DNA of 64,000 bases from Alphaproteobacteria bacterium (GCA_022826665.1 JAJDUK010000045.1:43503-107502), one strand, 5' to 3'; shown: positions 42,170 to 52,754, numbered from the stretch's first letter. Made by a program: numbers and translations. The notes: generated by a model from the sequence alone, not told the origin.

Positions 42170-43216
42170 TTAGGGATCAAGGCCGAGCACCTCCATCAGC
42201 TCGCGCCACTCGCGCTTGGAAAGGCCACTATTTTCTTGATTGACCGATTTCCTTTTGGTCACCAAACGCTTTACCACGCTAAGCCCGCCGGCAGAGAGCG
42301 GTACGGCGTCCATCGTGTAGTCCCTGAAGGCCTGATGTGTCGCCGGCACCCAGTTCGCGACGATCTTGTCGAGGATCACCTCGGCGTAGGCGCGGATTTC
42401 GTACTGGGCGTGGTCGTCGGCCCGCAGCGAAAGGAAGTGAAGCAGGTTGTGCAGGTCAATTTTCCAGTAGAACTGGGTGTAGTAGTTGACCGGCAGCGCC
42501 GCGCGGGCGAGCTCGCGGGCGAGCCCCACGTGATTGGGGTCCTTCGTGTTGCCTCTCCTGTTCTCGTTGAGCAGGCTCCGATAGATGCCGTACGCGTTCT
42601 TGGAAATCCAATTGATGGCGGAAAGTGCTTGCTTGGCTTCGTCGCCCGTCAGTACATCATCCCGACCTTGCTTGTTGGTGCTGGACTGGGCGGCGAGCGC
42701 CAGGGGCTCCGTTACCGACGAGTTCACGGTAAACAAGTCGTCCATTCCGCTAGTGCTAGCCCGCCGACGCCCGACTTGCTCCTCCAGGACGGATTGGAGG
42801 TGCTCCACGTCCGGCACATAGAACTCGCGATCCAACTTGGAATAGCGTGCGGAGTACTCGTTGACGCTGGCGGTGCGGTGGCGAAGCCACTGGCGGGCGA
42901 CGAAGATCGGCGCCTTGATGTGCAGCTTGAGCTCGCACATCTCGAAGGGCGTGGTGTGGCGATGGCGCAGGAGGTAGCGGATCAGCGCGCGGTCCTCCCG
43001 CACGTGCCGCGTGCCCGCGCCGTAGGAGACCCGAGCCGCCTGCACGATGGCGGCATCGTCGCCCATATAGTCGATCACGCGGACGAAGCCGTGGTCTAGC
43101 ACGACGAAGTGCTCGTCGAGGATCGACTCCATGGCCCGCACTGTGGCTCGCTTGGTTAATTGTGCGGTAGCGGATTGGGCCTTCGTCTCCACCCGCTTGT
43201 GGTCGTCGGTCGGCAT
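42170..43216 (-). CDS. thyX: Flavin-dependent thymidylate synthase ThyX
   Basis: ThyX motif [41 protein letters not shown]. Confidence 0.95.
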   Translation of the reverse strand: MPTDDHKRVETKAQSATAQLTKRATVRAMESILDEHFVVLDHGFVRVIDYMGDDAAIVQAARVSYGAGTRHVREDRALIRYLLRHRHTTPFEMCELKLHIKAPIFVARQWLRHRTASVNEYSARYSKLDREFYVPDVEHLQSVLEEQVGRRRASTSGMDDLFTVNSSVTEPLALAAQSSTNKQGRDDVLTGDEAKQALSAINWISKNAYGIYRSLLNENRRGNTKDPNHVGLARELARAALPVNYYTQFYWKIDLHNLLHFLSLRADDHAQYEIRAYAEVILDKIVANWVPATHQAFRDYTMDAVPLSAGGLSVVKRLVTKRKSVNQENSGLSKREWRELMEVLGLDP

Positions 43217-43360
43217 GGCGTCGGTGGTCCTCGGTGACTTGGGTCTGCGGGCCGCGTCGCCAATCGCGCACCGCCCTCACGGCCGCGCATAAATCCTTTG
43301 CCGCGGCTTCCATCGGGCACCGCGATCGCCTATATTAGCGGGGCCGGCGGGAGACCGTCG

Positions 43361-43640
43361 ACTATGGCGATAAACGCTGCTCGAAATAAGCGTTGCGGAC
43401 CCGGGGGCAGTACCCGGCGCCTCCACCACCCCTTGAGTGGGCGGCTCAAGTTGCGGGGGCGAACCAGGATCGACGTGCGTGGTAAAGGTGTGGTTTTCGC
43501 CCGGCATGGTACCGCCGTTATCGGGCCAACTCAGAGGTGCGAACGACAACGAAGTCGCACTCGCTGCTTAGCATCGCTAGGTAAGCGCGGCTTGGGGGGC
43601 GCCGGGCAACAGAAGCCCCCCGCTAACCCGGTATGCCAGC
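43361..43640 (+). ncRNA. ssrA: Circularly permuted (two-piece) alpha-type tmRNA: acceptor piece to about 43428, coding piece from 43455; outer ends approximate
   Basis: T-stem CCGGG/CCCGG (43401-43405/43413-43417); acceptor CGCCTCC-A-CCA (43418-43428) pairs with GGGGGCG (43455-43461) including G3:U70 (43457/43422); tag GCG AAC GAC AAC GAA GTC GCA CTC GCT GCT TAG (43539-43571); H-type pseudoknot GGGGGG/CCCCCC (43594-43599/43616-43621) with CCGGG/CCCGG (43602-43606/43627-43631). Confidence 0.95.
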
Positions 43641-43746
43641 CGGGGTCATGAATCGTCAGACATCCGAACGAACGACGGGCTTCGCGCGCGTCCCGCGCGA
43701 CGCAGACCGTGACCGTGACGAGGCATCCGGGCTAAGCTAACCGGTG

Positions 43747-43797
43747 GCGGCGAACCAGCGTGGTTTGGGGGCATCGGGCAACGGCAGCCCCGGTTGA
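43747..43797 (+). other. Degenerate tmRNA-like mini-copy (5'-end-like segment joined to pseudoknot-like segment)
   Basis: ggcgaaccag…cgtgg matches the 5' end of the coding piece minus about 10 nt, followed directly by tttgggggcatcgggcaacggcagcccc resembling cttggggggcgccgggcaacagaagcccccc. Confidence 0.5.
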
Positions 43798-43819
43798 GCG
43801 GGCGGACACGGACGCGGCA

Positions 43820-44368
43820 ATGAGCAAGGACCTCATCGGTTACAACACGCTGGTCGAGAACGGCCTGCGCTCGGTGGTTCGCGAGGCCCTCCGCCGCGTG
43901 GCAGAGGAGGGCTGGCCCGGCACCCACCACGCCTACATTACCTTCAAGACCGCAGCGCCCGGCGTCGAGGTGCCGGATTTCCTGCACACGCGCTACCCGG
44001 ACGAACTCACGATCGTGCTTCAGCACCAGTTCTGGGGCCTGGAGGTCGAGGACGATTCCTTCTCCGTGACGCTGAGCTTCAACAAGGTGGGCCAGCGCAT
44101 CGTCGTCCCCTTTGCGGCGCTCACCAGCTACGCCGACCCGTCGGTCAAGTTCGGTTTGCAGTTTGGGGTCGCGCCGGAGGCGCGCGGAGAAATGACCGCG
44201 CCGGAGGCGCGCGGAAAGAAGGCTGAGCCGGAAGCGCGCGCAACAGGGTCGGTGCCGGCGGCAGGTGGGGAAAAGGCCCCGCCGGAGGCGGAAGCGGAAG
44301 AAGATACGGACGCGCCGGGGTCGAACGGCGAGAAAGTCGTTGCGCTCGACCACTTCCGCAAGAAGTAG
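43820..44368 (+). CDS. sspB: SspB, ClpXP adaptor for ssrA-tagged proteins (alphaproteobacterial type)
   Basis: LIGYNTLVENGLRSVVREALRRVAEEGWPGTHHAYITFKTAAPGVEVPDFLHTRYPDELTIVLQHQFWGLEVEDDSFSVTLSFNKVGQRIVVPFAALTSYADPS; basic C-terminal tail VVALDHFRKK. Confidence 0.93.
   Translation: MSKDLIGYNTLVENGLRSVVREALRRVAEEGWPGTHHAYITFKTAAPGVEVPDFLHTRYPDELTIVLQHQFWGLEVEDDSFSVTLSFNKVGQRIVVPFAALTSYADPSVKFGLQFGVAPEARGEMTAPEARGKKAEPEARATGSVPAAGGEKAPPEAEAEEDTDAPGSNGEKVVALDHFRKK
44171..44251 (+). repeat. 27-bp in-frame tandem repeat x3 in the sspB linker (APEARGEMT/APEARGKKA/EPEARATGS)
   Basis: Units start at 44171, 44198 and 44225. Confidence 0.85.
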
Positions 44369-45142
44369 CTACTCCTCCCACTCCAGGTTGCCGCAGACCC
44401 CGATCAGTTGCCCGGTGATGTTGCGCGCCGCGTCCTGCGCGAGGAAGAACGCGGCGTCGGCGACCTCCTCGCAGCTGATCAGCGAACGTGTGGAGATGAA
44501 GCTCACGTAGCGCTCGTGCGCTTCCTCGACCGTCTGCCCGCGCTCCTTCGCGAGGTGCGTGATGAGGCGCCGCCCGCGCGGATTGTCGATGATGCCTGGC
44601 AAGATGGCGTTGCAGCGGATGCCCAAGGGGCCGAGCTCGCGCGCGAGATTCATGGTCATGCCGTCCACCGCGCACTTGGTGGTGATGTAGGAGGTCCTGA
44701 GCGGCATCCCGACCCGGGTGGAGGCGGTCGAGATGTTGATGATCGCGCCCGAGCCCTGCGTTTTCATCACCGGCACGGCCCGCTTGATGCAGTGAAACAT
44801 GCTATTGAGGTTGACGTCGATCACCCGCTGCCACTCGTCGTCCTCGATCTCCTCCACCGGCGCGCGCGGGCCGCTGATGCCGGCGTTGTTCACCAGCACG
44901 TCGAGCCGGCCGAGGGCCTCCAGCCCTTCGGCGAACCAGCGCGCGACCGCCTCCGCCGAGCCCACGTCGGCGATGCTGCCGGACATGCCGGGATTGGCGC
45001 CGAGCACGTCCTCCAGGCTCTCTTCGGTGAGGCAGCACATGTGGACGCGGGCGCCGGCGGCATGGAAGCGCTCGGCTACCGCGCGGCCGATGCTGCGGCC
45101 GGCACCGGTGACCATCACGGCCTGTGGGGTGTCGCTCACCAT
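44369..45142 (-). CDS. SDR family oxidoreductase
   Basis: VMVTGAGRSIGRAVAERFHAAGARVHMC, LVNNAGISG, YITTKCAVDGMTMNLARELGPLGIRCNAILPG. Confidence 0.92.
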   Translation of the reverse strand: MVSDTPQAVMVTGAGRSIGRAVAERFHAAGARVHMCCLTEESLEDVLGANPGMSGSIADVGSAEAVARWFAEGLEALGRLDVLVNNAGISGPRAPVEEIEDDEWQRVIDVNLNSMFHCIKRAVPVMKTQGSGAIINISTASTRVGMPLRTSYITTKCAVDGMTMNLARELGPLGIRCNAILPGIIDNPRGRRLITHLAKERGQTVEEAHERYVSFISTRSLISCEEVADAAFFLAQDAARNITGQLIGVCGNLEWEE

Positions 45143-45365
45143 GGCAGGCTCCTGGGCTCGCGGGGATGACGGCGCGAGGATAGGGCGGGGGCGGGCACGC
45201 GCCAAACTCTTCGAGCCGTTGCCCTTGGGCACATTGCGCGTCAACGGGGTTGACGTGGACGTGACCCCGGCCGATGGCCGATTGCACTGCGAGCCCCGCG
45301 CCACTACGTCATCGTTATCCCGCAGCGGCCTCGCGCCCGCGGCGGTCAACGCGAAGGGCTTCCCG

Positions 45366-46838
45366 ATGGACGAATCCCGGCACATGACGCCTGACGAGTT
45401 CCGCCGATGCGGCGCCGCGCTCATCGAGCGCATCGCCCGTTACATGGAGGAGGTGGAGCAGTACCCAGTGCTCTCGCAAGCGGAGCCGGGATCGGTCCGT
45501 GCGCGCCTGCCAAGCGCCGCGCCCGAGCAGGGCGAGCCTTTCGCCGACCTGCTGCGCGATATCGACGAGATCGTCCTTCCCGGCCTTACCCACTGGCAGT
45601 CGCCCAACTTCTACGCCTACTTCCCGGCGAACGCCTCGGGCCCGTCGATCCTCGGCGATCTGCTCTCGTCCGGGCTCGGGGTGCAGGGCATGCTCTGGGC
45701 CACGAGCCCGGCCTGCACCGAGCTGGAGACCCACGTGCTCGACTGGCTGGTCGACCTGCTCGGGTTGCCTCAAGGATTCAAGTCGAGCGCGGCCGGCGGC
45801 GGCGTGATCCAGGACAGCGCGTCGAGCAGCACGCTCACCGCGCTCATCGCCGCGCGGGAGCGCGCGAGCGCCGGTGCGGTCAACGAGTATGGCGTGGGCC
45901 GCGGACCGGATGGCGCGGAGGGGCCGCGGCTCACGGTCTACACCTCCCGCCACGCGCACTCCTCGATCGAGAAGGGCGTGAAGATTGCGGGCCTGGGGCA
46001 GGAGAACCTGCGGCTCGTCGAGGTCGACGAGCGCCACGCCATGCGCGTGGACGCTCTGGAGGCCGCAATCGCCGCGGATCGCGCGGCCGGGGCCGTGCCC
46101 GCGATGGTGTGCGCGACCGTGGGCACCACCTCCTCCGGCGCGGTGGACCCGCTGCGCGCCATCGGCGCGCTCTGCCGGCGCGAGGGTATCTGGCTCCACG
46201 TCGATGCCGCGCACGCCGGCAGCGCCACCATTTGCCCCGAGCACCGGGGGCTGATCGACGGGCTGGAGCACGCCGACAGCTACACCTTCAACCCGCACAA
46301 GTGGCTGCTCACCAACTTCGACTGCAGCTGCTTCTGGGTGGCGGACCGGGCGGCGCTGATCGAGGCGCTGAGCGTGCTGCCGGAATACCTGCGCAACCGC
46401 GCGACGGAGTCGGGCGCGGTGATCGACTACCGCGACTGGCAGATACCGCTCGGCCGCCGCTTCCGTGCGCTCAAGCTCTGGTTCGTGATCCGCCACTACG
46501 GCGCGGAGGGCCTGCGCGCCCACGTACGGAACTGCGTCGCGCTGGCCGACTGGTTCGCCGCGCAGGTAGAGGCGCACGATGCGTTCGCGCTGGCCGCGCC
46601 GGTCTCGGCCGGGCTGGTCTGCTTCCGCCACCGCGCGGGCGATGCGCTCAACCAGGCCCTGATGAACCGGCTCAACGAATCCGGTGCGCTCTACCTCACC
46701 CACACCAGACTCGACGACCGGCTCGTGCTGCGCCTTGCGGTGGGTGGGACCGCGACCCGCCGCGCGCATGTCGAGCAGGCCTGGGCACGGATCGTGGAGA
46801 CGGCGGGCGCGCTTTCCGCCGAGGAGTTTGCCGCCTGA
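45366..46838 (+). CDS. PLP-dependent group II (aromatic-L-amino-acid-type) decarboxylase
   Basis: LTHWQSPNFYAYFPANASGPSILGDLLSSGLGVQGMLWATSPACTELE, WLHVDAAHAGSA, YTFNPHKWLLTNFDCSCFWV. Confidence 0.94.
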   Translation: MDESRHMTPDEFRRCGAALIERIARYMEEVEQYPVLSQAEPGSVRARLPSAAPEQGEPFADLLRDIDEIVLPGLTHWQSPNFYAYFPANASGPSILGDLLSSGLGVQGMLWATSPACTELETHVLDWLVDLLGLPQGFKSSAAGGGVIQDSASSSTLTALIAARERASAGAVNEYGVGRGPDGAEGPRLTVYTSRHAHSSIEKGVKIAGLGQENLRLVEVDERHAMRVDALEAAIAADRAAGAVPAMVCATVGTTSSGAVDPLRAIGALCRREGIWLHVDAAHAGSATICPEHRGLIDGLEHADSYTFNPHKWLLTNFDCSCFWVADRAALIEALSVLPEYLRNRATESGAVIDYRDWQIPLGRRFRALKLWFVIRHYGAEGLRAHVRNCVALADWFAAQVEAHDAFALAAPVSAGLVCFRHRAGDALNQALMNRLNESGALYLTHTRLDDRLVLRLAVGGTATRRAHVEQAWARIVETAGALSAEEFAA

Positions 46839-46908
46839 GCGACACGGAGGCGGGCGCCGCAGGCCGCCGGCGTGGTAAAGGAGGCCCGCAACCGGAGAGG
46901 GCACGGCC

Positions 46909-48315
<1,407 letters not shown>

Positions 48316-48342
48316 AGCGTGTCCGTCAGAAGCGGACTCGCT
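48316..48342. terminator. Hairpin filling the fumC/argB convergent gap; candidate bidirectional terminator
   Basis: AGCG-t-GTCCG-tcagaag-CGGAC-t-CGCT; no T-tract. Confidence 0.5.
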
Positions 48343-49245
48343 TTAGCCCGGCACGATCATGGTGCCGGTGCCGTGCTCGGTGAAAAGTTCCAGCAGGATC
48401 ACGTGCGGCACGCGGCCGTCGAGAATGTGGGCGGCCCCGGTCGAGCGCTCGATCGCCGTGAGGCAGGTTTCGAGCTTCGGGATCATGCCGCCGCTGACGG
48501 CACCACCGGTGAGCATCTTCTGCGCCTCTCCGGTGGTCATCTGGCTGATTAGCGCGCCGTCGCCGTCGAGCACGCCGGGAACGTCGGTGAGCAGCAGCAG
48601 CTTGATGGCCGAGAGCGCGGACGCGATGGCGCCGGCTGCGGTATCGGCATTGATGTTGTAGGTCTCGCCGCCGGCACCGACGCCGATCGGCGCGATGACC
48701 GGGATGATGTCGGACTCGCCCAGGTGGTCGAGCAGCCCGATATTGACGCGCTCCGGTTCGCCCACGAAGCCGAGGTCCACCACGCGCTCGGCGCCGGTCT
48801 CGGCATCCCTTGTGCGCCGCTTGAGCGGCGACGCCTCGATGAGCCGGCCGTCCTTGCCGCTGAGGCCGATCGCGGTGCCGCCCTCCGCGTTGATCGTGGT
48901 GACGATCTGCTTGTTGATGGAGCCGGCGAGCACCATCTCGACGATCTCGATCGCCGCCGCGTCCGTAACGCGCAGACCGTCGACGAAGTCGCTCTCGATC
49001 CCCAGGCGGGCGAGCATCTTGGCGATCTGCGGGCCGCCACCGTGGACCACCACCGGGTTGATGCCGACCTGCTTCAGCAGCACGACGTCACGCGCGAAGC
49101 TCTGGGCGAGCGCAGCGTCGCCCATGGCGTGGCCGCCATACTTGATGACCACGCTGCGGCCCGCGAAGCGCCGCATGTAGGGCAGCGCTTCGGAGATCGT
49201 GGCCGCGGTACGCAGCCAATGTTTGGTGTCGCTGATGCGCTGCAT
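48343..49245 (-). CDS. argB: Acetylglutamate kinase
   Basis: [61 protein letters not shown]. Confidence 0.97.
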   Translation of the reverse strand: MQRISDTKHWLRTAATISEALPYMRRFAGRSVVIKYGGHAMGDAALAQSFARDVVLLKQVGINPVVVHGGGPQIAKMLARLGIESDFVDGLRVTDAAAIEIVEMVLAGSINKQIVTTINAEGGTAIGLSGKDGRLIEASPLKRRTRDAETGAERVVDLGFVGEPERVNIGLLDHLGESDIIPVIAPIGVGAGGETYNINADTAAGAIASALSAIKLLLLTDVPGVLDGDGALISQMTTGEAQKMLTGGAVSGGMIPKLETCLTAIERSTGAAHILDGRVPHVILLELFTEHGTGTMIVPG

Positions 49246-49318
49246 GGGATGCCTGGTCGGTCGCAGGCGCCGGCGCGGTACGCTGGCGCCCGGCGGCCGC
49301 GGATCACTAAACTATTCT

Positions 49319-49993
49319 TTACGCCGTGGCCAGCGCCGCGAGGTGGCTCCTCAGCTCCGCGATGCCGTCGCCAGTGCGTGCGCTGGTAGCGATCAGCGAG
49401 GGATAGGCGGCGACGTGGGCAGCAAGCGCCGCCTCGATGGCGGCGACCTGCGTGGTCAGTGCCTCGGGCGTCAGCTTGTCGCACTTTGTCAGCACAGCGA
49501 GGAAGGAGACGGCGCTCTGGTCGAACGCAGCCATGACCGGCTCATCGGCTGTGGTGATGCCGCGCCGCGCGTCGAGCAACAGGCAGACCCTTCGGAGCGT
49601 CGGCCGGCCGCGCAGGTAGGACTCAGCCAGCCGGGTCCAGGCCTTGATCTTGGTCTTGGAGGCGGCAGCGTAGCCGTAGCCCGGCAGGTCGACGAGCATG
49701 AGCCGGCCGTCGAGGTCGAAGAAGTTCAGCTCCCGCGTGCGCCCCGGCGTGTTGGAGGTGCGCGCGAGCGCGCGGCGGCCGGTCAGCGCGTTGACGAGGC
49801 TCGACTTGCCGACATTGGAGCGGCCCGCGAAGGCGATCTCGGGCAGCGCGGGCGCCGGCATTCCGTCGAGCCCGGCGACGCCCGCGACGAAGCGGCAGGG
49901 CTGCGCAAACAGCCTGCGGCCAGCTTCTAGCGCCGCCGCGCGCGCTTCCGCGTTCTCTGCCGCCTCGGCCTTGGCCGGTCCTGGCTCGTCCAT
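49319..49993 (-). CDS. engB: Ribosome biogenesis GTPase EngB (YsxC/YihA)
   Basis: EIAFAGRSNVGKSSLVNALTGRRALARTSNTPGRTRELNFF, LVDLPGYGYA, LTKCDKL. Confidence 0.95.
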   Translation of the reverse strand: MDEPGPAKAEAAENAEARAAALEAGRRLFAQPCRFVAGVAGLDGMPAPALPEIAFAGRSNVGKSSLVNALTGRRALARTSNTPGRTRELNFFDLDGRLMLVDLPGYGYAAASKTKIKAWTRLAESYLRGRPTLRRVCLLLDARRGITTADEPVMAAFDQSAVSFLAVLTKCDKLTPEALTTQVAAIEAALAAHVAAYPSLIATSARTGDGIAELRSHLAALATA

Positions 49994-52734
49994 TCGCCGC
50001 CGTCAGTGGATGCGCCGGGAGCTGACTCCTGCGTGGGCGCGTCGCCGTCCCCGGCCGCATCCCCGCTCATCGCCTCAGCCGGAGCCTCATGGGCCGGGGC
50101 CTCATCGGCAGGGGCTGCATCTGCAGGGGCTGCATCTGCAGGGGCCCCATCGCCGTTCGCGTCGGTGGGAGCGTCTCTCTCCTCGGTGGTGCGGGCGGCG
50201 GCGCGCTCCGCCCTGCGCTGCCTGCGCGATTTCTGGGGCTTTGCCTTGGGTGCGGGCGCAGGCGCGGGCCTGGACGCCCCCTCGGCCGGGGGAATCCCGA
50301 GGCCAGCCTTCAGGCGATCCATCAGGCCCGCGGGCTGGTCGGCGGCCGGCGCGGACTTGCGCTGGCGTGCGGCCTTTTGCCTCTGCTTGCGGGCCAGGGC
50401 CTTCTTCCGCGCAATGCGTGCCCGCTCTATGGCGGCGCGCTTGGCCGGCGACATGGTGCCCCGGCTCTCGCCCTTCGCCTCGTTCTTCGCCTCGCCCTTG
50501 CGCTCGGCGCGCGGGCGGTCGCCGCTCTTGGCACGAGGCTTCTGCCCTCCGCCGGATCCTGAACGCCTGGTCCGTGCCGAACCCTCCGCCTTTGCACTGC
50601 CACCCGATGCCTGCGTTGCGCCGGACTTGCGGCGGGGTGCCTCGCCCTGGCGCGCGGGTCGGTCGCTTCGCGTTTCGCCGGCCTTGCGCGCGGCTCCCTC
50701 GCGGCGCGGCTCTCCATCCTGGCGCGGAGCGCTGTCACGCCGCGCTTTGCTTGTCCGGGGCTGGGACTTGCGGGCGCGTGCTGCGGTGTCCCGCTGCGTC
50801 GTCCCTTCGCGACGTGCCGTGTCCTCGCCCGCGGCACGCGCGCTTTCCTTGGCCGGATCGGGGCGCTTGGTCTTCTTACGGGAAGAGCGGCTTGGCTTCA
50901 GCAGCGTGCCCTTCTCCGCTGCCTCCTTGATCTTTTTGATCTTCTCGGCGTCCTCGGCGAGGCTCTGGCGGGTGATGCCCATGCGCCGCATGATCAGCCA
51001 CTGCTGGCCGATGGAGAGCACGTTGTTCCAGGTCCAGTAAACCACCAGCCCGGCCGGGAAGCGCGCGAACAGGAAGAGGAAGATGATGGGCAACGCCATC
51101 ATGATCTTCTGCTGGATCGGCTCCATCGGCTGCGGGTTGAGCTTCATCTGGAGCCACATGGTCGCACCGAAGATGAGCGGCCAGATGCCCACCAGCAGGA
51201 ACTCCGGCGCCGGCCAATCGAGCAAGCCGAAGCCGGTGATGAAGGTCATCGGGTCGGGCGCGGAGAGGTCGTGGATCCAGCCGAAGAAGGGCGCGTGCCG
51301 CATCTCGATGGTGACAAACAGCATGTAGTAGAGGGCGAAGAACACCGGAATCTGGGCCAGCAGCGGCAGACAGCCAGCGACCGGGTTGGCCTTCTGCTCG
51401 CGGTAGAGCTTCATCAGCTCGCTGTTCATCCGCTGCTTGTCATCCTTGAAGCGCTCACGCAGGCGGATCATCTCCGGCTGGAGCTTGCGCATCCGGCTCA
51501 TGGACGCGTAGGCCTTGTTGGCCAGCGGGAACAGCAGCACCCGCACGCAAATCGTCAGCAGCAGGATGGCGACGCCGAAGTTGCCGGTCACCCGGTTGAA
51601 GAAGTCGATGACGTAGAACATCGGCTTCGACAGGAACCAGGCCGGCCCGAAATCGACGGAGAGGTCCAGGCGATCCGCGCCCAGCGTCTCCTCATAGTTA
51701 TCGAGGAGGCTGATCTCCTTGGCGCCGGTGAAGAGGTGCGAGGTGAGCGAGATCGCCTGCCCCGGACTCACCGTGAGCGGCTCGGCCTCGTAGATGGTCT
51801 GGAAGGAATCTTCCGTGCCGCCGTCGACCGGCACGTACTCGAAGCTGCCGTGGAACGGCACCTGCTGATCGGGGATGAGCGCCACCAGCCAGTACTTGTC
51901 GGTTATTCCCATCCAGCCGCCCGTCGCGTCGTAGCGGTACTCGGCCCCGGCGTGGGGGTTCTCCACCTTGGCGTCGTAGGCGTCGCGCATGTCGTCGTAG
52001 TCGGCGTCGCGATAGTCCTCGCCGAAGACGCCGAGCGCGCCGTCCTGGAAGATGAAGAGCGGCTTGAACGGCAGGATTGACTCGGTGGCGTCGCTGAACC
52101 GCGCGATCCGCGAGTAAGGCGTGAGCGCCAGCGGTGCGCCGGTGGTGTTGAGCACCGATTGGGTGACGGTGAAGACGAAATTCTCGTCGATGTCGATCTT
52201 GCGTGTGAACTTGAGCCCGGCGCCGTTGTCCCAGCGGAGCGTGACCGGCCGGCCGGGCGCGAGAGTGAGCTTGTCGGCATCCCAGAGGGTGTCGGGTTGG
52301 GGGAGCGCAATGCCCTCGTTGGCCGTAATCCAGCCGAAGTCCGCGAAATAGGGACGCACTGCGTCGCGGGGCTGGAGCAGCACGATGTTCGGGCTCTGCT
52401 CGTCCGCCTCCTCGCGATAGTCGAGCAGCGTGATGGAATCGATGCGCCCGCCGAGACGCGCGATCGAGCCGCTCAGCCTGGGTGACTCGATTGTGATGCG
52501 AGGGCTATCGATGCCCGCCTGGCGCAACTCCACCTGGGCCGGGTCGTCCACGTCGGGCACCAACTGATCGAGCGACGGCGGCGCCGTCCCCGGCGCGGGC
52601 TGCTCCGCGACGCGCCGCGGCCGCTCGTCCGGCGGGAACAGCGCCGGCATGAGGAACTGCCAGCCGACGAGGACCACGAAGATCGCGCCGATCGCGATGA
52701 TGAGATTGCGTTTGTCTTGGCCGCTGCCGAACAT
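49927..52734 (-). CDS. yidC: Membrane protein insertase YidC with long basic C-terminal extension
   Basis: Start MFGSGQDKRNLIIAIGAIFVVLVGWQFLMPALF; conserved region PMFYVIDFFNRVTGNFGVAILLLTICVRVLLFPLANKAYASMSRMRKLQPE; 935 aa total. Confidence 0.95.
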   Translation of the reverse strand: MFGSGQDKRNLIIAIGAIFVVLVGWQFLMPALFPPDERPRRVAEQPAPGTAPPSLDQLVPDVDDPAQVELRQAGIDSPRITIESPRLSGSIARLGGRIDSITLLDYREEADEQSPNIVLLQPRDAVRPYFADFGWITANEGIALPQPDTLWDADKLTLAPGRPVTLRWDNGAGLKFTRKIDIDENFVFTVTQSVLNTTGAPLALTPYSRIARFSDATESILPFKPLFIFQDGALGVFGEDYRDADYDDMRDAYDAKVENPHAGAEYRYDATGGWMGITDKYWLVALIPDQQVPFHGSFEYVPVDGGTEDSFQTIYEAEPLTVSPGQAISLTSHLFTGAKEISLLDNYEETLGADRLDLSVDFGPAWFLSKPMFYVIDFFNRVTGNFGVAILLLTICVRVLLFPLANKAYASMSRMRKLQPEMIRLRERFKDDKQRMNSELMKLYREQKANPVAGCLPLLAQIPVFFALYYMLFVTIEMRHAPFFGWIHDLSAPDPMTFITGFGLLDWPAPEFLLVGIWPLIFGATMWLQMKLNPQPMEPIQQKIMMALPIIFLFLFARFPAGLVVYWTWNNVLSIGQQWLIMRRMGITRQSLAEDAEKIKKIKEAAEKGTLLKPSRSSRKKTKRPDPAKESARAAGEDTARREGTTQRDTAARARKSQPRTSKARRDSAPRQDGEPRREGAARKAGETRSDRPARQGEAPRRKSGATQASGGSAKAEGSARTRRSGSGGGQKPRAKSGDRPRAERKGEAKNEAKGESRGTMSPAKRAAIERARIARKKALARKQRQKAARQRKSAPAADQPAGLMDRLKAGLGIPPAEGASRPAPAPAPKAKPQKSRRQRRAERAAARTTEERDAPTDANGDGAPADAAPADAAPADEAPAHEAPAEAMSGDAAGDGDAPTQESAPGASTDGGEWTSQDRPRPRRQRTRKRARRR
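50111..50140. repeat. 15-bp tandem repeat (ggggctgcatctgca) in the yidC tail, encoding ADAAP
   Basis: Two units at 50111-50125 and 50126-50140 with degenerate flanking copies. Confidence 0.75.
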
Positions 52735-52754
52735 GGATCGCTCGCCCGCCCCGC

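Noticed and set aside
43298-43651. 117-aa + strand ORF
   Set aside because: Overlaps the tmRNA gene; the RNA structure and tag explain the sequence
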